Assembly: GCA_009760855.2 (NCBI GenBank)
Contig: WPIO01000023.1
Coordinates: forward strand, 5,592,001-5,656,000
Source: Cristatella mucedo
Taxonomy: Eukaryota > Bryozoa > Phylactolaemata > Cristatellidae
Length of the DNA stretch: 64,000 nucleotides
Reading direction: 5' to 3'
This document shows positions 24,380-35,489 of this stretch, in pieces. The notes beneath the pieces were generated by a model, which saw nothing but the letters and a program-made list of their open reading frames with translations, ran no database searches and was not told where the DNA came from. Each line of letters starts with the position of its first letter. Within the stretch, counting starts at the first letter, position 1. The position numbers and the translations under genes are program-made.

Positions 24380-24481
24380 CTTCTCTCTCTTTCTCTTTCT
24401 CTTTCTCTTTCTCTTTCTCTTGCTCTTTTTCTTTTCTCTTCTTCTTTTCTTTCCTTTTCTTTCCTTTCATTTTCTCTCTTC
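24380..24481 (+). repeat. CTTT/CT pyrimidine tract
   Basis: About 100 bases almost purely of C and T, starting 35 bases after the RGK stop codon. It could act as a polypyrimidine tract for a cryptic downstream exon (AG at about 24496-24498), or simply be a microsatellite. Confidence 0.85.
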
Positions 24482-24726
24482 CGGTGCGCTTGAGAGCGTG
24501 GTGGCAACGCACGAGTCCAAGTACGCTTCGGACGGCGGCGACGGCCGCTCGTCGTCCCAGCTCGCTTCGGTCTCCTGTCCAGCGCTTCGCTGCGCGGCGG
24601 CGGCCAAGACGCGACGACGCCAATGTCAGCCTTCTCCTACCCAGCGGCGGCGGTGGCAGCGCCACCTCGAGGTACGGCGCATGGACGCGGTGCTCCGACG
24701 GCCGAAGACGCCAACCCACGGAACGA

Positions 24727-24727
<1 letters not shown>

Positions 24728-24765
<38 letters not shown>

Positions 24766-24766
24766 T
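24728..24766 (+). repeat. (GCC)n run downstream of RGK exon 4
   Basis: About 12 GCC triplets ending in GCTGCAG. Confidence 0.9.
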
Positions 24767-26166
24767 GCAGCCCGCCAACTTGGCCTCGGCCAAGAGTTGT
24801 GACGCGCACGCATCCGGGTGGCATCGCTCACGTCTGCCCACTCCTCGTCGCGCACCGCTTTCGCTCGACGCCGCATCGCTCGTTCACTGCAAGCACGCGC
24901 TCATTGCTGCAGCAAACCCGTTCCTTTTTAGGGCAAAAACCGCCACTACGGAAGCGCACGCGTTCAATGTTTTAAACGACACGCGCTCTATTAGCTTCAT
25001 GCAATTCAACATGGCCACGTGTGCTCTTGATTTAACGATGCTTGCGTCTAGCCGAAAGGCGACGCGCATGCGCCGCTGAGCAGCTGCGCCGCAGGTCGAG
25101 CAGTGCCGAAGTTCGCGCGATCCTGGGAGGCGCTAACCCCGTGCTCGCGGCAGCGGGCCATAGAAGGGGTGGGAAAGCGACTTTTGGAGGCAGATAACAA
25201 ATGCCCGCGCTTCGTTGGCGTCACCCCTTCGCCGCATGGTGAGCGTCTCGTCGCCTTAAAAGAAAAGCGGCAGCAGAAAAACTCTTTCCAGATGGGATCT
25301 GAAGGACTCTTGAAGCAGGAGAGGGGGGCTGCATGGGCAGGCCTCCGACCTCCATCTCTGACCAATCGGGGAGAAGAGCTGGCGGGCGGATGCACCTTTA
25401 CAGCTCTTCTGGGCTGCCCTGTGGCAAGGTCACTTGTTTTCACCCTTCCGGCTAATTCAGACGCATACGCCTCTCGGCGTTGGCTTTCTTCATTGACGCT
25501 GGCGTCCCCTAAAAGAAAGTGAGCAGGAAGGAAGCCGCGGAGCAGCGAGCTCGCTACTGCACGCCAGCCCAGCCATTCGCTGGCTCAGCAGGCGGCGAGA
25601 GCGATGGCGGCGATCGATGGCGGAAAGGGTCTCGGCGGCGTGTGGCGGCCGCCGCGTGCCGGCGTTCTTCGCTCGGCGGCGCCTCCTGGGACCCGCAGGT
25701 TCTTTTTTCCGGGCATTCAGACCCGCTCGGCAGGTGCGCGATCTACGAGCCGCTCTCGCCAGCACAGCTTGGCGCACCTGAGCCAACTGGCTGGCTAAAT
25801 AGCTAAAAAGCTGCTCGCGCGGTCGATTAATGTTCCGAAGCCGAAGCGGCTCCGCCCGCATGCGGCTCAAGAGAGAGGGAGAGATGAAACCCGTGGGCGG
25901 CGAGCATTCTTTTTTTAAACAATAGGGGCCGGTTGAGCATCTGCGTCAGCAAATCGCAGATCGCTCCGCGATCGCTCTATGGGCGGCACTGAGTCATTCA
26001 GCCGATTGCTCAGCTTGAGCGGTAGATTTTAAGGGTTGCATGCACGGCGGAGAGCAGGTGCCAGCGAGCATGCCCCGGTAAGATGACGATTTCCAAATTG
26101 CGACGGTACCTGTTTCTCAACTTCTTGGCCACTTGAGTGAGCATAACGGAAACGCAAAATGAGACT

Positions 26167-26172
26167 AATAAA
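26167..26172 (+). terminator. Candidate poly(A) signal AATAAA for the RGK gene
   Basis: Perfect AATAAA hexamer 1.8 kb past the stop codon, just before a GA tract. The hexamer alone is weak evidence. Confidence 0.25.
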
Positions 26173-26189
26173 AGCCAGCCTCAATGAGA

Positions 26190-26372
26190 TAGAGAGAGGG
26201 GGAGAGAGAAAAGTGAGAGTGAGAGAGAAAGAGAGAGTTAGAAAAAGAGAGAGAGAGGGGGAGAGAGATTTTGAAAGAAAGAGAGAGAGAATTAGAAAGA
26301 GAGACAGAGAGACAGAGAGAGAGAGAGAGGAGAGAGAGACAGAGAGAGAGGAGAGAAGAGAGAGAGAGAGAC
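26190..26372. repeat. GA-rich microsatellite
   Basis: GAGA units with GACAGA variants. 26373-26560 is also purine-rich. Confidence 0.92.
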
Positions 26373-26567
26373 GTGCCTATGCAGAGCAATGAGGGGAGGA
26401 AAATGAGTGAGTGCCGACTTTGTGTGTAAGAATGGAAAAGGGTAGGGAAATATTGGTAACTTTAAAGACAGAGAAAAGAGATAAAATACGAAAGAAAGAC
26501 AAAATGCAAATAGGAAGAAAGAGATAAAGAGGAGAGAGAAAATCGGTAAAGGAGATTATGACACACG

Positions 26568-26660
26568 CACGCAAACACACAGAGCAACATTCACAAACAA
26601 ACAGACACACACACACACACACACTTGCGTATACACATAGAGACACACGTGCACACAAAA
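26568..26660. repeat. CA-rich tract
   Basis: ACAC repeats with interruptions (longest run about 26606-26624). Confidence 0.85.
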
Positions 26661-28020
26661 AGAGACCAATTCTGACACTGAAACTGAGAAATGATTGAGC
26701 AACGGAAGAGAAACAATGAGAGAGCAATTGAGGGCAAAGAGCGGTAATCCTAATGGGCGTGACTTCTGCAGAAGTCACGGTGGGATGACAGAGACTGGGA
26801 GAAAGACATCAGACGGGCAACCTGACTAAGCAAGGAAGTCTAAACATAGAAACTTTCTTTATCGACGTCCTCATTGTGCGTGTGCATAATTTTCAATGTC
26901 GCGCTTTCATTTAAAAGCTCTTGTTTGATCAGTTGCTAGATGGGAGCACACACCCCTGGCATGGTATTCGTAAAGCTCCATCAATATTCCCGAGCTATAT
27001 TTTCATGATTTCACTCATTTCGCAATAATAATAAGATTTTTATCAAACACTTTAGGGGAACTAAATCTCTGTCTTGGCACTTTATGCTTTCTGGAAAAGA
27101 AGCATGTTAGCAGGTTAAAAGATAGCATACTCTGTGGCACTACGCGAGAGCGCATACAGGACAATTCACATGGAATCAGAAAATACTGCGAAGAACATAT
27201 GGGCTTTTATTAGCTTCCTTTTGAATTTCTTGAAGTCTTGACTATGCCAACACTGCTCAGATGTACTTACTTGCATTCAAGCTCCCAGAATTAGTGAAGT
27301 CATGGACATATGCCCACTTGCTTAAATATTTTGATGACTCCACAGTCGATGACTCTTTGCTCTTACTTGAGAAGCTGATGCCGTCGTATTAAGTTCACAA
27401 TTAAGGTTTCTTTGACGACGGTCTGATTTTTAGAATTATTTGGAAGATTGCTCTCATAGCCAGCCATTTTGAACGTTTACGTCCAGGATTAGTCTTAATT
27501 AGCCGCAATATCTAGCTACAGATTGTAGCTGCTCCTTATTTTTCTCTGGGCTAGACTAAATTAACTTAATGTCGGCAAGGGTGCTGAGAAAAGCCACTAA
27601 GCCTCCACGAGTGGTAACGAATAAGACCACTGGCTTGTCTGCTTATCCAAATAATTCAGCCAAATGCCCACTTAGCTGAAAGAGCTGCAGTGGTTTCCGG
27701 TTCATGTCGATAATTTATAGTAGAGTATTCCACAGCACGAGCACACACGAGTCGCATATGCCTGTCTGCCAACCGCATTAACTACAACTGACTAGCCATA
27801 ATTTCAGATTACTTCATTTTATAAGGTCTAAGTAAGAGGTTTTTACAAATCTTATTCTTACTGATTTTGACTCAGGAACCGCTATTCATCTCAAGCGACT
27901 TTATAGCGTAACATAATGAGGGTGTCAGCATTTCAGTATGCCCACTGAGAGCCGGTTAGATTTTTGAGTGCGCTCTTGAAACTCTCCTGCGACACACCCA
28001 ATCAGTCTTCATGGCTTTGT
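26661..28020. other. AT-rich DNA; no gene or repeat recognised
   Basis: No open frame or motif worth naming over 1.3 kb. Confidence 0.5.
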
Positions 28021-28027
28021 GGTTAAG

Positions 28028-28225
28028 AAACGCACACACCCACCCGCTTGCCACATTGACAAACAAACACACACCCACCCACGTGCCCCCCCACACATAC
28101 AAGCCCACACCAACATACCACACACAAACACGCATGAATGCACACACGCCCGCCCGCATGCATACAGACACTCGCACGGTCACGCACGCACGAAAACACA
28201 CACACACATACACACGCATAGTAGA
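28028..28225. repeat. Imperfect CA-rich tract
   Basis: CACA and CACACCC units with many interruptions over about 200 bases. His/Thr-rich frames here are artefacts. Confidence 0.88.
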
Positions 28226-28534
28226 AAGACAAGACAAATGTACATAGCCAGAAATCCTTTACTCGTCTGCTACGAACTACGTTGAATAATTTTACATTGA
28301 TCAAATGCTACGCATCAGGGTAAACTTCAATTGGGCTTCCTTTCTCGCTGGCACGGTCATTTGATATGAGCACCCGTGGACCTCTTTCTTTCCGACCAAA
28401 CTAAAGCCTTCTGAGGCAGGAAGCCATTGAAAAGACTCACAGCCAACGTTATGTCCACATTCGACTAGGAAATTATTACCAAGCAGCCTTGTATTAACCC
28501 TCCAACCGTGCTTTGCGCATCATTAGGCAATAGG

Positions 28535-28711
28535 TTAATAAATACAAATATAGTTATTTTGTAAAGCGCCCTTAGAGAACTTAAGTCTCTATTCGGGCGC
28601 TTCGCATGTGCTAATGAGCCACAGAGCTCGAGCCCACGACCTCGGGCATTACATAAATTTACCTTGACATTGATGGAGACGAACACCTTAACCACCCGGC
28701 CAAACCAGTGC
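28535..28711 (-). mobile_element. SINE-B copy
   Basis: In plus orientation: shared tail (AAAGCGCCCTTAGAGAACTT then GTCTCTATTCGGGCGC), then B-box region GAGCTCGAGCCCACGACCTC and A-box region CTTAACCACCCGGCCAAACC. Its middle carries an extra stretch relative to the 60.4-kb copy. Confidence 0.82.
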
Positions 28712-28759
28712 GGCATTACATACATTCACACTTATCCGTGACTACAGACAAGTCGACAA

Positions 28760-28830
28760 TACCAATTCCTCGCTTTGCAGATGATTCGTAGTTATGTTTT
28801 CGATACATAAGAGGAATGCAGATCGCTACT
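28760..28830 (+). mobile_element. Possible reverse-transcriptase scrap
   Basis: Contains CTTTGCAGATGATTCGTAG, which reads FADDS before a stop and resembles the YADD-type catalytic region of LINE-A. Too short to be sure. Confidence 0.3.
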
Positions 28831-28899
28831 ACTATAATGACAATGTGCAATAATAATACATTTGTTATAGCGTTCTCAGAGAACTCAATCTCTTTGCAA

Positions 28900-29480
28900 T
28901 GTAATGTATCTCCGTCTGTAACTCCACAAAGCCATAAGGACTATGTGGGTGTTACGCAGGAGAGTTTTGTATAGCGCACTCACAGCCCAAGTGGCTTTCG
29001 GTACGCATTTGGTAGCGAACAGACTTCATCTTTAGCAACCAAGAGAAGGTGGGAAGCATAGCAGAGTCAGGAGAGTAGTTGAGGTAGTGAGTAGCATGGA
29101 AGTAGCAGCTCAGGACCGCTGAAAAGGATGAGCCGTAGTCGGCAGCAGGAGAGTAGTTGTCGTTGCGTAAGAATTGTGGAAGCGAGTTCCACAGTCTAGG
29201 ACCTGCAGAGTTAAAGCTTCTGTCGCCAACTGTACTTAAGTGGAGAAATGGAAAAGCTAATTTATTGCCCATACAGGACCTGGGAACACAAGGAGGCTGA
29301 AACTGGTGCAGCAGTTTCGCTAGGTATGGAGGAGCCAAGCCGTGGAGGGCCATGTGGGTCAGCTTAAGAACTCGACTCTGTATCCGTTGATCAGCAGCTA
29401 TCCTAGCTCTTTTAGCAAAGGAGACACGGGGTCAAACCTCTGGGACTTGAAAACAAGCCTTGTAGCCATGTTAATTCTAG
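28900..29480 (-). mobile_element. LINE-B 3' end
   Basis: Minus-strand frame with MALHGLAPPYLAKLLHQFQP, FPFLHLSTVGDRSFNSAG, PRLWNSLPQFLRNDNYSP and SSFSAVLSCYFHATHYLNYS, followed by the LINE-B 3' UTR down to the TACAGACGGAGATACATTAC end near 28900. One of the better LINE-B copies. Confidence 0.85.
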
Positions 29481-29511
29481 GCACTTTACATTTGCTGTAA
29501 TTAAAGCATAT

Positions 29512-30189
29512 AATAATAATAACACACTTGATAAAGTGCCCTCAGAGAACTCAATCTCTTTCTAGACGCTTTACATTTGCTGCAAAGGAAGCACGATTGA
29601 ATGGTTAGTAGTAGCATACTCAATAAAAAAATAAGGATAGCGTGGTTAGCGGTGACAGGCACAGAGTCATTATGCAAGTGTGGTTAGTGGCAGCCATGCA
29701 CAATGTCAGCACGCATAAGCACATTAAGGACGAATCACAGGGGCCCACTAAATGCTGTGATAAATAGGTGCATTTTTAATTTCTTTTTAAATGTGGTCAA
29801 GTCGGAGGATGTCGTGACGCAAGTCGTGGTGAATTCTAAACTTTGGGAGCATACGAACTAAGTGCACGGTCTCCAAAGGATTTGAGGCTTGTACGAGATA
29901 TAGGTAAATAATTAAATTCCGAAAAACGGGTAGTATGGTGCTTAGCCTGGTGGGGCAGTAGATCTGATATGTAGGCTAAAGTGAAGGAATGAAGGAACCT
30001 AAAAGTGAGTGGCAAATCTTGAAGTCGATACCTTGCTTGACTGGTAGCCAGTGCAGGTCGGCAAGATGTGGTGTGATGTGGCAACTGCGACGCTCACGAC
30101 AGACAAGCCTAGCTGCAGGGTTGCTGGCGTGCTCGAATGGTTTCCAGTAGCGCCTTTAATGTGTATTAGAGCTGTCACGAAATCTAACC
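29512..30189 (-). mobile_element. LINE-A 3' end
   Basis: Plus orientation starts AATAATAACACACTTG with the inverted hairpin tail (AAGTGCCCTCAGAGAACTC), then the 3' UTR and the C-terminal ORF (minus-strand frame HHTTSCRPALATSQARYRL, then SFGDRALSSYAPKV). A SINE-B on the other strand begins where it ends. Confidence 0.85.
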
Positions 30190-30315
30190 CCGGTTTGGCC
30201 CAGGGCGCTCGCCTTTAACGACCGAGGTTAAGGTGAATGCATGCGATGACAAGGGTCGGGAGCTGCAGCCCTGCGGCGTAGTGAAGCGCCTGGATAGAGA
30301 TTAAGTTCTCATAAC
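30190..30315 (+). mobile_element. SINE-B copy, decayed
   Basis: Head CGGTTTGGCCCAGGGCGCTC, B-box region GGTCGGGAGCTGCAGCCCTG, and shared tail GAAGCGCCTGGATAGAGATT followed by AAGTTCTC. The final GAGGGCGC part is lost. Confidence 0.7.
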
Positions 30316-30940
30316 GGACAATAGAAATGAATCGTGTATTTTCTGTTCGCACCCATGTTTTTCCTGTCAAGCAATGCAACAGTGATCTCAAACTCGACCG
30401 CCATTTTATGAACTCGTGCTTCATCGTACGCCTTCATGAAAACGTTTTTGCACAAGCTGCAAGCATTTTACGAACGCAATCATTCGGAGTACTCGACGCG
30501 TGCATGTTGTGAAACACCAAAGCCTCGATAATAGCTGAAGCCACGGCGGACCATATGTTACACGAAAGCGTGAATTACAAAAACTGAACTTCAGCACATG
30601 CAGCTGAGGTTCGCACCGAGGTTCGCAGGAGGCCGTGGGCAGTCTGGACCAATCGCTCTATCGGCAGCATGCTTCTCAAACAGATCCGTTTGACATGTAC
30701 ACCGTATGCAGTGCTAATGCTGTTAAATGTAACTGAGCGAAGAGCGGATTGAATACGGCAGGGCATAGCATCAGCACAGCAAAACCTACTCGGCGCATGC
30801 ATACAATGCACGGTATTTTGTTTCGAACATGATTGTGAGTATATGATAACACACATCTTCCCGAATTCACAAAACACTCGCAAAAGTACAAACATTACTG
30901 TACGAGTTTTCCCATTTATAAAATGCGAAACCGAAGATAG
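30316..30940. other. No recognisable gene
   Basis: Moderate AT content. A 180-codon minus-strand frame (30575-31117) crosses the 42-bp duplication and has no motif I recognise; I treat it as unproven. Confidence 0.4.
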
Positions 30941-31024
30941 ACTAAATTTGCCTTCTGCTATGCTCTCCCAATTTCTGCACCCACTAAATTTACCTTCTGC
31001 TATGCACTCCCAATTTCTGCACCC
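30941..31024. repeat. 42-bp tandem duplication
   Basis: 30941-30982 and 30983-31024 differ at only two positions by eye. Unit begins ACTAAATTTGCC and ends TTTCTGCACCC. The 42-bp length keeps frame (14 codons) in the minus-strand open frame that spans it. Confidence 0.95.
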
Positions 31025-31167
31025 ACTCTCTGCACAGGAATAACCACCAGTTAGATCTTTCAAAACAGTGGCACGACTAGCAAATACTCGAATGCAATAA
31101 CAGTTAAAGTTCAGCATCTTTAGCTTGATCGATTACTTCAACTTGTTAAAATTCGTAGACTCATGAT

Positions 31168-31660
31168 CACAAAAATAATAATAATGCATTTGTATAGTGC
31201 CCTCAGAGAACTGAATCTCTTTATAAACTCTTTACATAAGCTGCAAAGAAAGCATGATCGAATGGTTAGTGGTTGCACGCTCAATGTCAACAAGCCCAAC
31301 ACGCTTATGGGTGACATGCACAGGATTAGCATGAAAATATGACTGGTCTCAACATTCGCAGTGTCAGAATGCATACAAAGGACGAATCACACGGATCCAC
31401 TATATGCTGCAATAAATAGATGCGTTTTACCTTCTTTTAAATATCATCAAGTCAGGTGGTGTCGTGACGTCAGACGGGGGTGACTTACGGGCGTTTCGAG
31501 CGTACGAACTAAAGGCGCGGTCTCCAAAGGATTTGAGATTCGTATGAGGTGCAGCTACACGATTTTTTTAAGAAAAGCGAGTGGTAAGGTGCTTAGCCTT
31601 GTGGAGAAGTAGATCTGATTGGTAGGCTGAAGCCAAACAATGAAAAAGACCTACTTATGT
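31168..31660 (-). mobile_element. LINE-A 3' end, short copy
   Basis: AATAATAATGCATTTGTATA, then the inverted tail (GTGCCCTCAGAGAACTGAAT), 3' UTR and decayed C-terminal coding DNA to about 31.66 kb. Confidence 0.8.
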
Positions 31661-33598
31661 ATTGAAGTATGCAAACAGTTTTTCCTTGCGCTTCGCCAAT
31701 TAAAGTGTCTAATCTAATCCATTGCTCACGAAGCATCGACTCCAAACTTGAGCTCCAGAAATTCGTCTGCCGATAAATTTTAGCATTCACAGTCAGCAAG
31801 CATTAATACAGCTACCGCCATTTAGTAGTACCACTGGCTTTCGCTGCATCATTTGAATAAGACTGCCGGAGCTTCACGAGCCTCAAGTAAAGTATCCTTT
31901 AGAAGAAAAAAAATATTCGCAAGCCAACCATGTCATTGAGGCCGGCCGTAGATATATAAGGTGGTTTGGTGGTAACGTCTGCAGCACAAGTCAAAGTGGC
32001 GGAATGCTTCAAGAAAGCTCTGCGGTCCAGGATCAAAACAGGCAGCACCCACCATACAAATATTACTTATCTATGGCGTGTCGCATTTTGACGCTCTGCT
32101 GAAAAGAGATATCTTAGCACTGATCAGGCATCCTATGATAATCATCGTCGCAAGTTGGCACTTACAATCAAGGCAGCAACTTGATGGCCCTTGCAGTGAA
32201 AGCCTTTACGGAGCTGCGGCATGATATTTTTGTATTTCAAGAAAGCAAAAATGAACAGCCCAATATATGTCGGCCAATATTGCATCTCGTGCTGTAAAAT
32301 TAATGGGCTAGTCTAACACTATAGTGAAAGCCACTAAATGCTTACTAGTCTCTGCAGCTTAATACTTTCCTTTTGTCAGCACGCGTCTACAGAGGGAATG
32401 CTCACTCTATAGCATGACCACACACACACACACGCTCGCATACAAACGCGTGCGCAGACGAGCGTGTATGATAGGACGGTAGTGATCGCGGGAGAACAGG
32501 TGTTTCTGCCTCGGCACATATCCATAATGGAAAGTGAATAGAAGTAGGGGCAATCACTGCAAGGAACTCTTATTACCACGCGCACTGTCACGCTTTTGAG
32601 CTTTAGCCCCTTTTGGGCTAAAGCGAAGCTGTCCTTGCCTTCCAGCGCATAAGTGCATCCAGATCAGAAATGCCATGCACCTCAAGGAATATGACAGCGG
32701 AAGATGCTCCGCCACTTGTATCTATGTACTAATATCCAAGTGGTTCTCCTTGATGCCTAACTAGGCACCAGGAAAGATATCAGCGATGGAAACTCTCGGT
32801 CTCCATATCCGTCCAGACTCGTACACATATCATGAGAAATTGAGTAACATGGCAAATATGAAACCGTCAGGTCTATAAATGCCAGCCTCCGAAGGTGAGG
32901 CGATAAGTAAGAAGGTCACCAATTATGCTACTTGCCAATGGGGGGCACACAAGAAATACCCGGCAGTATTAATGACATCTCTGGTAGCATTCGAGGGGGG
33001 TTGGGAGTAGATGAAGGATAACCAGTCTACAGGCGCACGTTTGTGGGACTAGCTAGTCCTTTGCAGCTTTTAGTGGTGGACTCGCTGTCCCAGTCATTTA
33101 CCAGGCTGTTCCAATAGAGGCGATTAGGCCATCCGAAGCACCCGCCTCAAACAAATCTGGAGGCTAATAAGCTGACGAGTCTATATTCCCCGCCTCAAGT
33201 TGTAAGGGAGTCACTTCAAGTCTCACGAGTGAGATCTTCGAGTGCGCACGCTAGACGAGGGCGAGGCTAGAGCGGAAGTGGTACGTCAGTACCGCTGTAT
33301 TCAGCGAAGCTATTGCCTATTGTCGAAGCTGCTATCTGACTTTCGACAGCCCGTCCAGCTGTTCTGTTCCAAATCATTTGAGGGCGCTCAGACTATGATA
33401 GAAACGCTGTGACGTTTTATTAAATAGTGTACCCGAGGAGTCTGACTACATAAGAAGGCATTCAGCCATAAGGCTTGCTATCGAATTTCAAACCTCAGCT
33501 TCAAGCGTCCGAGGGACGCATTACGATGTAGAGGCAGGTAGAGCTTTGATCTATATGCGGGTGTGCGCGACTAATCGTAGGGAGCCGTGAGTTCTCTG
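31661..33598. other. Unassigned DNA; no gene recognised
   Basis: Contains only a short CA run at about 32408-32426. No LINE, SINE or domain text I can recognise in nearly 2 kb. Confidence 0.5.
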
Positions 33599-34195
33599 CA
33601 ATAATAATGCACTTGATAATGCACTTGATAAAGCACCCTCTGAGAACTCAATCTCCTCCTAGGCGCTTTACATTTGCTGCAAAGGGAAATGCAATGGAAT
33701 GGTGAGTAATGTCATGCTTGATAAACAACACGAACAACGTGGTTAGGGGTGACATGCACAGCGTCAGCATGCAAGTGTGGTTAGTGGCAGTATGCACAGT
33801 GTCAGCACGCATCAGCACATCAAGGACGAATCACAGGGACCCACTAAATGCTGTCCTAAATAGGTGTGTTTTTTAAGTTCTTTTTAAATGTGATCAAGTC
33901 AGGAGATGTTGTGACGCGGAAGTCGGGAGGAATTTCCAGGCTTTGGGAGCATACGAACTAAATGCATGGTCTCCAAAGGATTTGAGGTTTGTACGAGGTA
34001 GTGGTAAACAGTTAGATGCCGAAAAGCGGGCGGTACGACGCTTGGCCTGGTGGGGGGAGTAGATCTGAGAGAAAGGCTGGAGCCAAAGAATCAAGTGACC
34101 TAAAAGTGAGCGACAAAACCTTGAAGTCGATCCGTTGCTTGACTGGTAGCCAGTGCAGGTCGGCGAGAAGTGGTCTGCGACGTGCTCTACGCTCA
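33599..34195 (-). mobile_element. LINE-A 3' end
   Basis: AATAATGCACTTGATAATGC with a duplicated GCACTTGATAA piece, inverted tail, 3' UTR, and minus-strand ORF text (SFGDHAFSSYAPKAWKFLPT). It is bounded by GC-richer DNA at 34.2 kb. Confidence 0.83.
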
Positions 34196-35106
34196 GCCGC
34201 CGATCAGCCGCCGACCTTTTTCCCGCAGTACGCCGCTGATTGGTGAGCATCCATCTTGCAGTTTAGCTACGTGCTGCGAGCAACGAGATGCTCCACTTGA
34301 TCGGGGAGGAAATTGCTGCGGCTGCGCCTGCTCATGAAAGCCGACAAAGAAGAGCCGCACGGACGATGCGAGACCTCTAGGGATCACGCCCAGCCGCCTC
34401 CCAAGTGGGCTGGAAATCATTGACCGCCCTTACCCTCCTCGCTAGCCCGCGTGCCACAAAACCCGCGGTCGTGCTACAACTATCGCCGCTTCGACGACGT
34501 CAACTTGGTACCTTGCACTGTGTTTTTGTAGCTATCATGTTAGGTGCTATATCTGTTCTATCTTATTAACTTGCCTTTATGTAGCGCATCAGCAATTGTC
34601 CGCAGATTACACCTCGGAATCTGCAGATTACACCACCGGGGCATTCCTACTCCCAGACCAGCTCAATAGACATGTTGCAGGCTAGCATGAGTCTTAAGTC
34701 ATGTAGGAGGCGTATTCCATTGACTGCTAGTGTCCTCCGCCTGCAAACATAACAGTACTGGTTCGTTGTATCACCGTCTCTCATTGGGCGTGAGAGGATG
34801 CGTACGTGAGGTGTCAGCCCAAACGTCAACAGAGCGTGCCGTGCCAACCTAAGGCCGGTATACTGGGGGGGGGCAGCCATATAAAAAAAAAGTCAAGTCA
34901 GTCAAGTGGTCGTAAAAGTTAGAGAGACACCCGGAGAAAGAGTAAGACAGAGGGATAGAGAAACGTTTTGTGAAATTTTTTGAGAAATGGTTTATGAAAG
35001 CCTCAAAGCAACAACGGGAAATGGAAGTTGAGAATGAAAGCGAGAAAGTAATAGAAACTACACATAAACAGGAAATTAGCTGTCGTTTGGCTGTATATCG
35101 AAAGTA
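34196..35106. other. Unassigned DNA
   Basis: A minus-strand frame at 34647-34880 (77 codons) has a C-x2-C pair (CYVC) and many Arg residues. I cannot place it in a family. A 9-base G run lies near 34866. Confidence 0.4.
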
Positions 35107-35127
35107 GTGAGAGACGGGGAGAGACAC

Positions 35128-35172
<45 letters not shown>

Positions 35173-35330
35173 GACATAGAGACAGAGACAGAGAGACAGA
35201 GACAGAGAGAGACAGAGACACAGATACGGAGAGAGACAGAGAGAGAGAAAGATGGAAACAACGATAGATGGAGAGAGAGAGAGAGAGGGAGAGATGGAGG
35301 GGTAGAGAGAGGGAGAGAAAGAGATAGAGA
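35107..35330. repeat. GA / CAGA microsatellite
   Basis: GAGA units with a CAGA tetramer array at about 35143-35170, ending at a SINE-B. GAGA resumes at 35474 on the other side. Confidence 0.92.
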
Positions 35331-35473
35331 GATAAATATAATTCATTTATATAGCGCCCCAAGAGAACTTAATCTCCATTGAGGCGCTTCACATATTCCT
35401 CGGGGCTCGAGCCCACGACCTCAGTCAGACCTTGGACGGGGCGAGCACCTTAACCGCTAGACCAAACCAGCTC
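35331..35473 (-). mobile_element. SINE-B inserted in or beside a GA tract
   Basis: Plus orientation: TAGCGCCCCAAGAGAACTTA, ATCTCCATTGAGGCGC, GGCTCGAGCCCACGACCTC and CTTAACCGCTAGACCAAACC. This is a close match, reversed, to the 60.39-kb copy. GAGA repeats flank both ends. Confidence 0.88.
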
Positions 35474-35489
35474 GGCGAGAGAGAGAGAG

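Larger units (their letters stand above)
24346..26189 (+). other. Region after the RGK stop: possible 3' UTR, GC-rich, no gene recognised
   Basis: Holds a pyrimidine tract (24380-24481), a GCC run (24728-24766) and GC-rich DNA to about 25.9 kb. The first plausible polyadenylation hexamer I see is AATAAA at 26167-26172, which would give a 3' UTR of about 1.8 kb. Frames here are low complexity (Arg, Ala or Pro runs). Confidence 0.35.

Noticed and set aside
24770-24830. AKSCDAHAS as the missing RGK C-terminal Cys motif
   Set aside because: Only the Lys-Ser-Cys matches. The following residues lack the conserved hydrophobic positions and the frame runs on for many codons.
28028-28225. CRISPR-like or spaced repeat array
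   Set aside because: There is no fixed repeat unit or spacer length; it is an imperfect CA tract.
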